Below are positions 7,763-16,277 of a DNA stretch of 64,000 nucleotides, in pieces (positions within the stretch are counted from its first letter, which is position 1; each line of letters starts with the position of its first letter). The notes beneath the pieces are model-generated. The model ran no database searches and was not told where the DNA came from. It saw only the letters and a program-made list of their open reading frames with translations. The position numbers were made by a program, and so were the translations under genes. The DNA is from Komagataeibacter sp. FXV3 (GTDB lineage Bacteria > Pseudomonadota > Alphaproteobacteria > Acetobacterales > Acetobacteraceae). Where the stretch lies: contig NZ_VWPI01000137.1 of the NCBI RefSeq assembly GCF_015155755.1, positions 1 to 64,000 on the forward strand, read 5' to 3'.

Positions 7763-8725
7763 TCAGCGATCCGTCAGGCGGAATTCGATGCGCCGGTTGT
7801 GGGCAAGGGCTTCGGCTGTCGTGCCGTGGTCCAGCGGCTGGTAATCGGAAAAGCCGGTCGCGGCCAGATGGTGTGGGTCGATCCCTTCGGCAATCAGCAG
7901 CTTGACCACCGTAATGGCGCGGGCGGATGACAGTTCCCAGTTGCTGGGGAAGGCGGTGTGGATCGGCTGGCGGTCGGCATGGCCATCCACGCGCAGGATC
8001 CACGGAACGTCAGGCGGAATCTGGACTGCGACCTCACGCAGGGTCTTGGCCAGCACCTTGATTTCCTCCACCCCTTCGGATGACAGGTCGGCGCTGCCAA
8101 CGGGGAACAGCACCTCGCTCTGGAACACGAAGCGGTCGCCGACAATCTGCACGCCCTTGTGGTGCTGCATCACGCTGCGCAGGCGACCGAAGAATTCGGA
8201 ACGGTACTGCTGCAGCTGCTCGACCTTTTTCGCCAGCGCCACGTTCAGCTGCATGCCCAGGTTGTTGATCTTCTGGTCGCGGTCATGCACTTCGTTTTCG
8301 GTCACTTCCAGCGCGGCACCAATGGCGGCCAGCTGCGCGCGCAGCTGCGCCACCTGGTCATCCAGCGCCGTGGCGTGGGCCTGCGCGCTGTCGCGCTCAC
8401 TGGTCTGCTGGTTAAGCTGTGCGGTCAGTGATGTCGCGGTGGCCACATCGGCATCATGCGCCTTGTGCAGGCTGGCGACCTCGCCCTGCAGGGATGTCGT
8501 ATGGCTTTTTTCAAGCGAGAGCATCTGCCCCAGCTTCGCCACTTCGCGCTCAAGCTGGTCAAGGGCCTGCTGGCGCTTGTTCAGTGTTACGGACAGGAAG
8601 GCCTGCCCCAGCACGAAAACAAGCAGCACGAATATGATGACCATCAGCAGCGTTGACAGCGCGTCAACATAGCCGGGCCATGCATTCAGTTCGGAACGGA
8701 TCGAGCGACGGGAACGGCGCGCCAT
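7763..8725 (-). CDS. MotB/OmpA-type peptidoglycan-binding stator-like protein
   Basis: A 320-residue inner-membrane protein. One N-terminal TM segment (about 22-45) carries Asp21 at its mouth (GYVDALSTLL), the position of the proton-binding Asp in MotB and of the equivalent in ExbD/TolR. A long coiled coil follows (about 50-165, many Gln/Leu/Ala heptads). The OmpA C-terminal domain follows (about 190-318: VDGHADRQPI, WELSSARA, NRRIEF). It follows the TolQ/MotA-like gene by 27 bases, so the two should form an ion-driven channel anchored to peptidoglycan. No flagellar genes are near, so envelope maintenance is more likely than motility. Confidence 0.85.
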   Translation of the reverse strand: MARRSRRSIRSELNAWPGYVDALSTLLMVIIFVLLVFVLGQAFLSVTLNKRQQALDQLEREVAKLGQMLSLEKSHTTSLQGEVASLHKAHDADVATATSLTAQLNQQTSERDSAQAHATALDDQVAQLRAQLAAIGAALEVTENEVHDRDQKINNLGMQLNVALAKKVEQLQQYRSEFFGRLRSVMQHHKGVQIVGDRFVFQSEVLFPVGSADLSSEGVEEIKVLAKTLREVAVQIPPDVPWILRVDGHADRQPIHTAFPSNWELSSARAITVVKLLIAEGIDPHHLAATGFSDYQPLDHGTTAEALAHNRRIEFRLTDR

Positions 8726-8752
8726 GGGATGAACCTCAGCCTTGGGATACGG

Positions 8753-9799
8753 TCAGGAAGCGGAGTGGTTCGTTCCCGGGGCGCTTGCGGCGATGGTGCG
8801 TGCAAGCAGGCGCAGGTCGTTGCGGATGTCGGTTGCGATCTGCTCCCGTCCCGCCGCGGATTCCTGCACCAGACGGGCCAGCAGGGATTCGATGCCCTGC
8901 AGGTGTTCCTCGCCCCGGCTGTCCGCCAGTTGCGCCAGACGGTCGTTCAGCGCGGTCAGCAGACGCTGTTCCTGTGCGCGGGTTTCCTCGCTGCGGGCCA
9001 GAAGGATCTGGAGTTTTTCCATGTTCTCGGCCGTGTGTTCCAAAAGCGCCTGCACATAGGCCGGGATGCTGGCGTCATTGCCGCCAACCTGCAGCCCGCC
9101 TGCCGAAAGGCGGGTGATGGTGGCCAGCCATTCTTCCAGTTCGTTAAAGAAGCGTGTCTGCGCCTGTCCCGCCGTAAGATCCAGGAAGCCAAGCACCAGC
9201 GCGCCCGCCAGCCCGAACATGGACCCCGAAAACGCGGTGCCCATGCCATGCAGGGGGCCGGCCAGCCCGGACTTGAGCTGGTCGAACATGACGGTGGTGT
9301 CCCCGCTGCCAACCGACATATTGCCGATCACGTCGGCAATGGAGCCGACCGTCAGCAGCAGGCCATAGAACGTGCCCAGCAGGCCAAGGAAGATCAGCAG
9401 GCCCGTCAGGTAGCGTGACAGTTCACGCCCCTCGTCCAGACGCGCCGACAGGCTGTCCAGCAGGGACTGCATGACCGGGGCGGACAGGGTCAGCCTGCGC
9501 CCCTTGTCATGGGTGGCCAGCATGGAGGCCATGGGCGCCAGCAGGCGCGGCGGCGGCGGCGTGGTCAGGCCCTCACGCGGGTGGCGCAGGATGTTGACCC
9601 AGCGGACTTCGGGGATCAGCCGCAGGATCATGGAAATGTTCCACCCGATGCCCAGCAGCAGGATGCCGATGATCAGGCCATCAAGGTAGGGATTGTTGCA
9701 GAACGCCTGATACAGGGTGGAGGAAAGCAGGGCTGTGACAACCCCGACCGCCAGAAGGAACAGCAGAACCCGGACAAGATAGGTCGTCGGTCGTGTCAC
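8753..9799 (-). CDS. MotA/TolQ/ExbB proton-channel family protein
   Basis: A 348-residue membrane protein. TM segments are at about 10-30, 38-60, 135-160 (LTGLLIFLGLLGTFYGLLLTVG, the conserved TolQ/ExbB helix) and 185-215 (GTAFSGSMFGLAGALVLGFLDL). The GLLGTFYGL and GTAFSGSMFGLAGAL stretches are the family signature. A C-terminal cytoplasmic tail of about 120 residues is helical and charged, longer than in TolQ. It sits 12 bases downstream of a periplasmic OmpA-like gene and 27 bases upstream of the MotB-like gene, giving a three-protein envelope module behind suhB. Confidence 0.85.
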   Translation of the reverse strand: MTRPTTYLVRVLLFLLAVGVVTALLSSTLYQAFCNNPYLDGLIIGILLLGIGWNISMILRLIPEVRWVNILRHPREGLTTPPPPRLLAPMASMLATHDKGRRLTLSAPVMQSLLDSLSARLDEGRELSRYLTGLLIFLGLLGTFYGLLLTVGSIADVIGNMSVGSGDTTVMFDQLKSGLAGPLHGMGTAFSGSMFGLAGALVLGFLDLTAGQAQTRFFNELEEWLATITRLSAGGLQVGGNDASIPAYVQALLEHTAENMEKLQILLARSEETRAQEQRLLTALNDRLAQLADSRGEEHLQGIESLLARLVQESAAGREQIATDIRNDLRLLARTIAASAPGTNHSAS

Positions 9800-9811
9800 G
9801 CAATGGTTTCC

Positions 9812-10627
9812 TTAACGTGAAGGTGAGCCTGTAGCATTCGAGGCCACCACACCCGAACGGGTGACGTCAATACAATCTGTTCCGGCTCCGTGCGCATTTT
9901 CATCCGGCAGCCCCACCGCGCGGACATAGATGCGCGTGGGCGCGATACCGGCATGCAGCAGTACCGAACGCGCCGCAAGCCCGCGCGACAGCGCAATACG
10001 GCGGGGTGTGGACGGATCATCGGCGCGGCCTTCGCCATATGCCGCAATGCTGATGTGCTGGTCAGGTAGTTTCTGCATGACTGTGGCAAATGTTTGCAGC
10101 GCCGCAATCATGCGGGAATTCATCTCCGCTGACTGCGGGGTGAAGTGCAGGCGCGTGCCACCGGTAATCCGTTCCGCCCGGCCCCGTGCCTGCGGGTCGG
10201 CCTTGACTTCGGGGGGCATGGGAAAGGGATGCAGCGGCACGTGCAGTTCCGGCGGGCGCAGCACGGGGTTATCGGGTGGCCGGGTCGCAACCGGCGGCAG
10301 GGAGGCGATGGCGGCAGGCGACGCAATGGCCGTGGCGGGGGCGTGGCTGCCAGGAATGTCCCCGGCGGCATGGTCGCCGGTGCTGCTGGCAGCCGGGGTG
10401 CCGCCCGCCGTGCTGGTCGTGGTGCCGGTGGGGGAAGCGGACATGCTGCCGCCATCGGGCAGCATGGCGGGGCGTCGTGGCGCGCCCAGCGCGTCCAGCG
10501 CGTTCCTGCTGGTCGTAACCTGCGCATGGGCACCCGCAATGGGGGCGGACAGCCCGATGGCCGCGGCACCCAGCACGATCAGCCTACGCAGGGACCGGCG
10601 GTGGAAAGGGGGGAATATGTATCGCAT
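9812..10627 (-). CDS. periplasmic OmpA-like domain protein
   Basis: A 271-residue exported protein. The signal peptide ends GAHAQ at about residue 36 (basic start, then LIVLGAAAIGLSAPIAGAHA). A Ala/Pro/Thr-rich linker of about 90 residues follows, then an OmpA-like domain (about 160-265: LHFTPQSAEMN, ISIAAYGEGRADDPSTPRRIALSRGLAARSVL, RIYVRAVG). The peptidoglycan-binding residues of true OmpA domains are only partly kept. The frame is open further upstream, but the ATG at 10627 gives the signal peptide. It is second in the operon suhB - this gene - TolQ-like - MotB-like. Confidence 0.75.
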   Translation of the reverse strand: MRYIFPPFHRRSLRRLIVLGAAAIGLSAPIAGAHAQVTTSRNALDALGAPRRPAMLPDGGSMSASPTGTTTSTAGGTPAASSTGDHAAGDIPGSHAPATAIASPAAIASLPPVATRPPDNPVLRPPELHVPLHPFPMPPEVKADPQARGRAERITGGTRLHFTPQSAEMNSRMIAALQTFATVMQKLPDQHISIAAYGEGRADDPSTPRRIALSRGLAARSVLLHAGIAPTRIYVRAVGLPDENAHGAGTDCIDVTRSGVVASNATGSPSR

Positions 10628-10700
10628 CGTGCCCGGCAGGCTACCGGGCGACGGGCGGGGGCGCAATCGGCAAACGGGCCGCACCCGCGCCCGCGCGGCA

Positions 10701-11528
10701 TCAGGCGATGCTGCTGGCCACCAGTTCGCGCAGCGGCCCATGCAGTTGCGGGTTGCCCGCCACCGCGTCGATGGACGCGCCAAGGTCATTGAGGTCAACG
10801 CCTTCGGGATCGGTGGCATAGCCACCGGCCTCACGCACCAGCAGGATGCCGGCCGCGCAGTCCCATGGCTTGATGCCCATTTCCCAGTAGCCGTCATACC
10901 GCCCCGCCGCGACCCAGGCGAGGTCGAGTGCCGCAGCACCGAATCGGCGGATACCGGCAACCTGCGGCATGAGCGCGCCCAGCGTGCGGGCAAATGACAG
11001 GCGGTTGCGGGCCGAAACCTTGGCAAACGGGATGCCGGTCGCGAACAGGGCCTCATTCATCGACCGACGCGCGGAGACGCGCAGGCGGCGGTCATTGAGG
11101 AACGCACCCACGCCCTTTTCCGCCCAGAACATCTCATTGGCGGCGGGGTTGTAGACAAGGCCCGCCACGATCTCGATCGTGCCATCGGGCAGGCGGCGCT
11201 GCAGGCCGATGGAAATGGCCCAGTGCGGGATGCCGTGCAGGAAGTTGGTCGTGCCATCCAGCGGATCGACGATCCAGCGCCACGTCCATCCCTCGTTCCC
11301 CGAGGCACCGCTTTCCTCCATCAGGAAGGCATAGCCGGGGCGGGCGCGCGCCAGTTCCTCGCGGATGGCGGTTTCGGCCCGCAGGTCGGCCTGCGACACG
11401 AAATCGCCAGGGCCCTTGATGCTGACCTGAAGCTGCTCGACTTCGTTGAAGTCACGCAGAAGACGGCGTGCGGCCTTCTGGGCAGCGTTCTGCATCACCG
11501 TCATATGGGGAGAGAGTCGCATTGCCAC
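10701..11528 (-). CDS. suhB: inositol-1-monophosphatase family protein (SuhB-like)
   Basis: A Mg-dependent phosphatase of 275 residues. Metal and catalytic motifs are complete: MEESG (Glu71/Glu72), WIVDPLDGTTNFLHG (Asp88 and Asp91) and KPWDCAAGILLVREAGG near the C-terminus. SuhB proteins hydrolyse inositol-1-phosphate-like substrates, and in E. coli SuhB also joins rRNA antitermination complexes. The gene is first in a minus-strand operon with three envelope genes, and efp lies 102 bases upstream on the same strand. A second ATG two codons in is an equally good start. Confidence 0.92.
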   Translation of the reverse strand: MAMRLSPHMTVMQNAAQKAARRLLRDFNEVEQLQVSIKGPGDFVSQADLRAETAIREELARARPGYAFLMEESGASGNEGWTWRWIVDPLDGTTNFLHGIPHWAISIGLQRRLPDGTIEIVAGLVYNPAANEMFWAEKGVGAFLNDRRLRVSARRSMNEALFATGIPFAKVSARNRLSFARTLGALMPQVAGIRRFGAAALDLAWVAAGRYDGYWEMGIKPWDCAAGILLVREAGGYATDPEGVDLNDLGASIDAVAGNPQLHGPLRELVASSIA

Positions 11529-11630
11529 GGTGATCGGTCCTGTCTGGTTCGTGCGGTGGAACGGAGTGTTGAGGCGTTGAAAAACCGGCCCGCGCGGGGT
11601 GTGAAGGCCCCGGCACGGATGGGTGGATGG

Positions 11631-12197
11631 TCAGGACTTGGCGCGCTCGACGTAGGTGCTGTCCTCGGTGCGGACCACGATGCGTTCACCCGCTTCGATG
11701 AAGGGGGGCACCATGGTCTTGACGCCGTTGGACAGGCGCGCGGGCTTGTAGGACGAGCTTGCGGTCTGGCCCTTCACCACGGGATCGGCCTCGACCACTT
11801 CCAGCGTGACCTGCGCGGGCAGGACAGCGCCAACCGGGTCGCCTTCCACCAGGTTCAGCACCAGCGTCATGTTGTCCTGCAGGAACGGCGCCTGGTCACC
11901 CAGAAGATCCAGCGGCAGGATCAGCTGTTCGAACGTCTCGGGGTCCATCAGCACGATGTTGTCGCCGTCCATGTAGGAGTAGGTGTATTCCTTCTCCTCG
12001 GTCATCAGGCGTTCAACGGTGTCGGCGGTGCGCCAGCGTTCGTTGGTCTTGTTACCGGTCTTGAGGTCGCGCATTTCCACCTGGATGAATGCACCGCCCT
12101 TGCCCGGCGTGATGATCTGCTGCTTCAGGACCGTCCAGCGACGGCCGTCGTGCTCAATAACCTGTCCGGCGCGGATCAGGTTTGCCTGCTGCTTCAT
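11631..12197 (-). CDS. efp: elongation factor P
   Basis: A 188-residue translation factor that relieves ribosome stalling at proline runs. Domain I has the modification loop TPGKGGAF with Lys33, the residue beta-lysylated by EpmA in the E. coli pathway; the rest (RWRTADTVERLMTEEKEYTYSYMDGD...) follows the family through all three domains. Both modifying enzymes, EpmB and EpmA, are encoded within 2.6 kb upstream, so this EF-P is expected to carry (R)-beta-lysine at Lys33. Confidence 0.98.
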   Translation of the reverse strand: MKQQANLIRAGQVIEHDGRRWTVLKQQIITPGKGGAFIQVEMRDLKTGNKTNERWRTADTVERLMTEEKEYTYSYMDGDNIVLMDPETFEQLILPLDLLGDQAPFLQDNMTLVLNLVEGDPVGAVLPAQVTLEVVEADPVVKGQTASSSYKPARLSNGVKTMVPPFIEAGERIVVRTEDSTYVERAKS

Positions 12198-12293
12198 GGT
12201 GGTCCCTGTATGGTTGTGGGAAGTATGGCGGTTCGGCTTCTAGCGCCCCACGCGCGGAAGGGCAAGGTTGCGGGCTGTCTTTTCGCCCGCGTT

Positions 12294-13388
12294 TTACCCG
12301 CGTTCGCGTGCCAGGCGGTGGATTGTGCCATCGGGCGCTTCCACGCGCAGGTATCCGTCCGGCCCTTCGTGCAGGTAGTCGGGCGCGATCGGCACCTTGC
12401 CATGGCCACCGGGAATATCCAGCACATAGGTCGGCCAGGCGATGCCCGTCACCCGCCCGCGCAGGCTGGCCAGCAGGCGCTGTCCTTCGCGTATGGGCAC
12501 ATGGAAGCGTGCGGTGCCGGGGGCGGGGTCAAGCTGATGCAGGTAATAGGGGCGGATGCGCGCGGCCACCTGCGCGCGCAGCAGGGCCTCAAGCGCTTCG
12601 GGCGTGTCGTTGACGCCGCGCAGCAGCACGGACTGCCCCAGTACCGGAATCGCGCGCGCCTGCACGCGGCGGATAGCGGCGCGGGCGGCAGCGGTCAGTT
12701 CACGGGCATGGTTGATATGTGCCACCAGCCACATGGAACGCGTGGTTTCCAGCGCATCCGCCATTTCATCATTCAGGCGTTCGGGGTCGGCCACCGGCAC
12801 GCGGGAATGGATACGGATGGTATGGATATGGTCCATTCCCTCCAGCGCCGTCATGATCGTGCGCATGCGGCGTGGCGACAGCATCAGCGGATCGCCCCCG
12901 GTCATCACGACTTCATGAATGTCGGTATGTGCGCGCAGCCAGTCCAGTGCGCGGTTCAGCGCCGCATCATCCAGCACGCCGCCGCCGGGGCCGACATGCT
13001 CGCGGCGGAAACAGAAGCGGCAGTAAAGCGGGCAGACCAGCAGCGGCTTGAGCAGCGCACGATCGGCATAGCGGTGTACGATGCCCGGTACGGGGGAAAG
13101 CGCGTCATCCCCGATCGGGTCCGGGTCTTCCGTCGGGTCCGTCTTGCATTCCGCCGCGTCGGGAATGACCTGCCGGCCGATCGGGTCATCGGGACTTTCG
13201 ATCAGGCTGGCAAAGGCGGGGGGAATGGCGGTGGCGTACTGCCGGGCCACCTGATCCAGCGCCGGGACCTGCGCCGGGGTAATCAGGTCTGCCGCAAGCA
13301 GGTCGGTTACATTGCGTAGCGTGCGCGTGGCCGGGGACGCCGTGCGGGGATGCTGAAATTCCGGTTTTTTTGAATCGATGACATTCAC
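12294..13388 (-). CDS. epmB: EF-P beta-lysylation protein EpmB (lysine 2,3-aminomutase)
   Basis: Radical-SAM, PLP-dependent enzyme converting L-alpha-lysine to (R)-beta-lysine for EF-P modification. From the GTG at 13388 it is 364 residues, matching the family; the longer open frame upstream to 13532 is low-quality and overlaps the small + strand gene. The GTG has a CAGGAAA ribosome site. The cluster-binding motif C-P-L-Y-C-R-F-C lies at Cys119, Cys123 and Cys126, followed by FRREH. It lies 96 bases upstream of efp on the same strand, and epmA is just beyond, divergent. Confidence 0.93.
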   Translation of the reverse strand: MNVIDSKKPEFQHPRTASPATRTLRNVTDLLAADLITPAQVPALDQVARQYATAIPPAFASLIESPDDPIGRQVIPDAAECKTDPTEDPDPIGDDALSPVPGIVHRYADRALLKPLLVCPLYCRFCFRREHVGPGGGVLDDAALNRALDWLRAHTDIHEVVMTGGDPLMLSPRRMRTIMTALEGMDHIHTIRIHSRVPVADPERLNDEMADALETTRSMWLVAHINHARELTAAARAAIRRVQARAIPVLGQSVLLRGVNDTPEALEALLRAQVAARIRPYYLHQLDPAPGTARFHVPIREGQRLLASLRGRVTGIAWPTYVLDIPGGHGKVPIAPDYLHEGPDGYLRVEAPDGTIHRLARERG

Positions 13389-13531
13389 GATGCGGCGTTG
13401 ATTTCCTGCTGGGGGGATGAATAATGGCGCTGTGTGGCCATTTATACCATCCGTGGAACATCGCAATGCGCTCAGGGCACGAACGGTTTCTGGCAATCGG
13501 GCATGTCCTGTCCGAAGCGGGGGGCGGATCA

Positions 13532-13744
13532 ATGAGAAATGTGAAACACCCGGCCCCGGAAGGTCATCCCGTCACGACACATATGTGCGACGGCATCGTC
13601 ATTACTTGCAATGGGGCCAATGATACATTTGATGTATGCCGTGACAATAAAAAAGTGAATCTTCAGGCCATCGCAAAAGCCATCGGCAATCTTGATGATT
13701 CCAATGTCAGGGTTGTCGATCAGGCGGTAACGGTGTTTGCCTGA
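13532..13744 (+). CDS. small hypothetical protein between epmB and epmA
   Basis: A 70-residue open frame from ATG 13532 to a TGA only three bases before the epmA start. It has two internal Cys-containing patches (HMCDGIVITCNGANDTFDVC) and an acidic-basic C-terminal half (KKVNLQAIAKAIGNLDDSNVRVVDQAVTVFA) that reads as a folded sequence. The tight spacing to epmA suggests co-transcription. No family is recognised. The frame extends upstream to an ATG at 13424, but that part overlaps the epmB promoter region. Confidence 0.5.
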   Translation: MRNVKHPAPEGHPVTTHMCDGIVITCNGANDTFDVCRDNKKVNLQAIAKAIGNLDDSNVRVVDQAVTVFA

Positions 13745-13747
13745 GGC

Positions 13748-14770
13748 ATGAATGCTTCTCCGCCACGCCCCGATCCTGCCCGCATTGCCGACCGCCTGCC
13801 GTTCCTGCTGCGCCGTAGCCTTGTGCTGCGTGGGGTCCGTGCGTTTTTTGATGCGCGTGGCTACATGGAAGTCGAGACCCCCTATGCCGTGCCGACTCCG
13901 GGTGAGGAAGTCCACCTGAAGGTCTTCGCCACCGAACGTGCAGGCGCGGATGGCAGCCGCCAGAAACTGTGGCTGCACACCAGCCCGGAATTCGCCATGA
14001 AACGCATCGTGGCGGCGACCGGCCTGCCGGTTTACCAGCTGGCCCGTGTATGGCGGAATGCGGAAGGCAGCCGGCTGCACGCACATGAATTCACCATGCT
14101 GGAATGGTATCATCCCGGCGCCACGCTTGATGCGCTGATGGATGAGACGGAAACCCTGCTGCGTGCCGTCCTGCCGCCCGTGGTGCGGGTGGGCGGGGAT
14201 GACATCAGCATTGCCGCCCCCTTTGAACGCCTGCGTGTCGCGGATGCCTTTCGTCGCTATGTCGGCGTGGATATCCTGGCGAACGAAGGGGATGCCGCCG
14301 CCCTTGCGCGCGCGGCAGGCTGCGACCTGCGGCAGGGTGAGACATGGGAAGACCTGTTCTTTCGCCTGATGATGGCGCGGATCGAGCCGCATATCGGGCG
14401 CACGCGCCCCACCTTCCTGACGCACTGGCCTGCAAGCCAGGCAGCCCTTGCGCGGCGTGACCCGGCCGATCCACGCGTGGCGCTGCGTTTCGAACTGTAT
14501 GCGGGCGGGATCGAACTGGCCAATGCGTTCGAGGAACTGACCGACAGCACCGAACAGCGCCAGCGGTTCGAGGCCGATCGTGCCCGCCGCCTGGCGCTTT
14601 ATCCCGATGAATCCGGTCTGGACTGGCCGATGGATGAAGCTTTCCTGTCCGCCCTCGACACGTTGCCACCATGCGCGGGCATAGCCCTTGGCTTTGACCG
14701 TCTGGTGATGCTGGCGGCCGGTACCGGCCGGATCAGTGATGTGCAGTGGATGGGCGAAGGCCAGGGATGA
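13748..14770 (+). CDS. epmA: elongation factor P--(R)-beta-lysine ligase EpmA
   Basis: A truncated class-II lysyl-tRNA synthetase paralogue (340 residues, no anticodon-binding domain) that attaches (R)-beta-lysine to EF-P. Class II motifs are visible: motif 2 (ARVWRNAEGSRLHAHEFTMLEWY), the substrate loop FELYAGGIELANAFEEL, and motif 3 (GIALGFDRLVMLAAG). Its start lies three bases after a small hypothetical gene. With efp and epmB it makes a complete modification cluster on divergent strands. It is followed by repeat copy 3. Confidence 0.96.
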   Translation: MNASPPRPDPARIADRLPFLLRRSLVLRGVRAFFDARGYMEVETPYAVPTPGEEVHLKVFATERAGADGSRQKLWLHTSPEFAMKRIVAATGLPVYQLARVWRNAEGSRLHAHEFTMLEWYHPGATLDALMDETETLLRAVLPPVVRVGGDDISIAAPFERLRVADAFRRYVGVDILANEGDAAALARAAGCDLRQGETWEDLFFRLMMARIEPHIGRTRPTFLTHWPASQAALARRDPADPRVALRFELYAGGIELANAFEELTDSTEQRQRFEADRARRLALYPDESGLDWPMDEAFLSALDTLPPCAGIALGFDRLVMLAAGTGRISDVQWMGEGQG

Positions 14771-14772
14771 CG

Positions 14773-14855
14773 AAAGAAGTTTTTGGTGACGCTTTTTTCA
14801 AAAAGCTTCGAAGCATGCAGCCGTTTTGAAAAAAGACGGCACCCGGAAACTTCTG
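14773..14855. repeat. two-hairpin intergenic repeat, copy 3
   Basis: AAGAAGTTTTTGGTGACGC..., first palindrome GCTTTTTTCAAAAAGC, second stem GCCGTTTTGAAAAAAGACGGC, end ACCCGGAAACTTC. It lies between convergent epmA and thiE. Confidence 0.8.
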
Positions 14856-14862
14856 TTGTTTT

Positions 14863-15498
14863 TTAAGTGGTTTCTGCCGCCGCAATCGCCGCGTTCATGG
14901 CGCGTACACCCGCGCCGGCCCCATCGGGATGGGACCACACGGCACTGATCACCGACAGGAAGTCGGCCCCCGCGCGCACCAGCGTGCCGCAGTTTTCAGG
15001 CGTGATGCCACCAATGGCCACGACCGGCAGTTCGATCATGCTGCTCCACCACGTCAGCAGGGCGGGATCGGCGCGGATTTCGGTTTCCTTGGACGGGGAG
15101 GGGAAAAACGCACCAAACGCCACGTAATCAGCCCCCGCTTCCCCCGCGCGCAGGGCCATGTCGCGGCTGTCGTAGCATGATACGCCCAGTTGCAGTTCGT
15201 CTCCCAGCATGCGGCGCGCCGTGGCCACATCCGTATCGTCCATGCCCACATGCGCCCCGTCGCATCCGCAGGCGATGGCAAGGTCGGGCCGGTCGTTCAT
15301 GATGAAGGCCACGTCCCGCGCATGGGCAACGGGCTGCAATACGTCCACCGCGCGGCGGATCGTGTCGTCATCCACGTTTTTCAGGCGCAGCTGCACGGCC
15401 GCGACCGGACCTGCGTCCAGCGCTTCGGCCAGGCGGGGGGCGAACGTCACCGGATCAAGCGATTCGGGGGTGATGAGGTAAAGCTGGCAATCGGTCAT
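14863..15498 (-). CDS. thiE: thiamine-phosphate synthase
   Basis: Condenses HMP-pyrophosphate with thiazole phosphate to make thiamine phosphate. A 211-residue TIM barrel. Signatures include QLRLKNVDDD (usually QLR.K), FIMNDRPDLA, DGAHVGMDD, GVSCYDSRDMALRAGEAGADYVAFGAFFPSPSKE and AIGGITPENCGTLVRAGADFLSVISA, all in family order. No TPP riboswitch (THI box) could be found in the 300 bases upstream. It is transcribed alone. Confidence 0.93.
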   Translation of the reverse strand: MTDCQLYLITPESLDPVTFAPRLAEALDAGPVAAVQLRLKNVDDDTIRRAVDVLQPVAHARDVAFIMNDRPDLAIACGCDGAHVGMDDTDVATARRMLGDELQLGVSCYDSRDMALRAGEAGADYVAFGAFFPSPSKETEIRADPALLTWWSSMIELPVVAIGGITPENCGTLVRAGADFLSVISAVWSHPDGAGAGVRAMNAAIAAAETT

Positions 15499-15801
15499 GT
15501 CGGCCTGATCCTATGCGACCATCGGGGTGGCGAACAGCCCCCGCATGGCATGTGTCCGCAGGCAGGGCAATGGGGCGTATCCCGGCGGATGGCTGTGATT
15601 TGCCCGGCATCAGGGTTTCAGTCAGCCTGTTGTGGCGCGGTGCCGTGTCCGATGCCCGGATCGGGATCTCGGTAACCGGGTGGTCGCGGGTGTCATGCCG
15701 TGATCAGCCCGTGACGGGCGCATGACCCAAAAGCGCATGCTTCGGCTGCGGGTTGATGGTATCATGCCGCCACAGGCGGGTTGCCCGTCGCGTGCATCCG
15801 G
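15499..15801. other. spacer upstream of thiE, no gene seen
   Basis: About 300 GC-rich bases. I see no convincing reading frame, no thiamine riboswitch and no clear promoter; short inverted repeats such as CCCGTGACGGG occur near 15709-15719. Confidence 0.5.
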
Positions 15802-16239
15802 TCATCCTGCGGCAAATCTCCGCAGGTACCGCTCCAGCACCGGCCCCGCGTCACGCGGGGGCAGGTCCAGCGATGCGGGGCGCCGTTCCATCACATGGCC
15901 GCCCGTAACCTGCGCCAGGGACACAAGGGCACGGTGCTGTGCCACGGACACATGCGCAATGACGCCACATACGCCCGCGCGCAGGGCGCAGGCGGCGTAT
16001 CCCGCCGCCTGCCCACAATCCAGAAGGGCCGGCAGCGGGCAGTCCGCCACCAGCGCCGTCCACCATGGCACCCCCATGACACATCCCGCGCCGGGAGGGG
16101 AAACCATGGTGCAGTTGACGCGTAACGATGCGGCCATGGCCATGACCCGCGTCAGGTCATGCATGCAGGAAACGGTGATGCAGGGGGCGGCATGCATAGA
16201 ATGGTCATGTTTGTCGATCATGCTTGACGTTGAAACCAC
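15802..16239 (-). CDS. hypothetical protein
   Basis: A 145-residue open frame. The N-terminus is His/Met/Cys-rich (DKHDHSMHAAPCITVSCMHD), and the middle reads like a folded hydrophobic core (LPALLDCGQAAGYAACALRAGVCGVIAHVSVAQHRALVSLAQVTGG). There are eight cysteines in all. It is divergent from the cell-division genes that start at 16278. No family is recognised. The opposite strand is also open here, so coding is likely but not certain; an internal start (for example at the Met of MAMAASLRVNC) is possible. Confidence 0.5.
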   Translation of the reverse strand: MVSTSSMIDKHDHSMHAAPCITVSCMHDLTRVMAMAASLRVNCTMVSPPGAGCVMGVPWWTALVADCPLPALLDCGQAAGYAACALRAGVCGVIAHVSVAQHRALVSLAQVTGGHVMERRPASLDLPPRDAGPVLERYLRRFAAG

Positions 16240-16277
16240 ACCGGGCGATCAGTTCAAGGGGAGGAACGAGGGAAAGA

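Noticed and set aside
7763-9799. ZorA/ZorB of a Zorya anti-phage system
   Set aside because: The TolQ/MotA-like and MotB-like pair resembles ZorAB, but no zorC/zorD/zorE follows, the tail is far shorter than in ZorA, and the genes sit in a core operon with suhB.
15499-15801. TPP riboswitch upstream of thiE
   Set aside because: The conserved CTGAGA and ACCTGATCTGGATAATGCCAGC-type elements could not be found on the minus strand.
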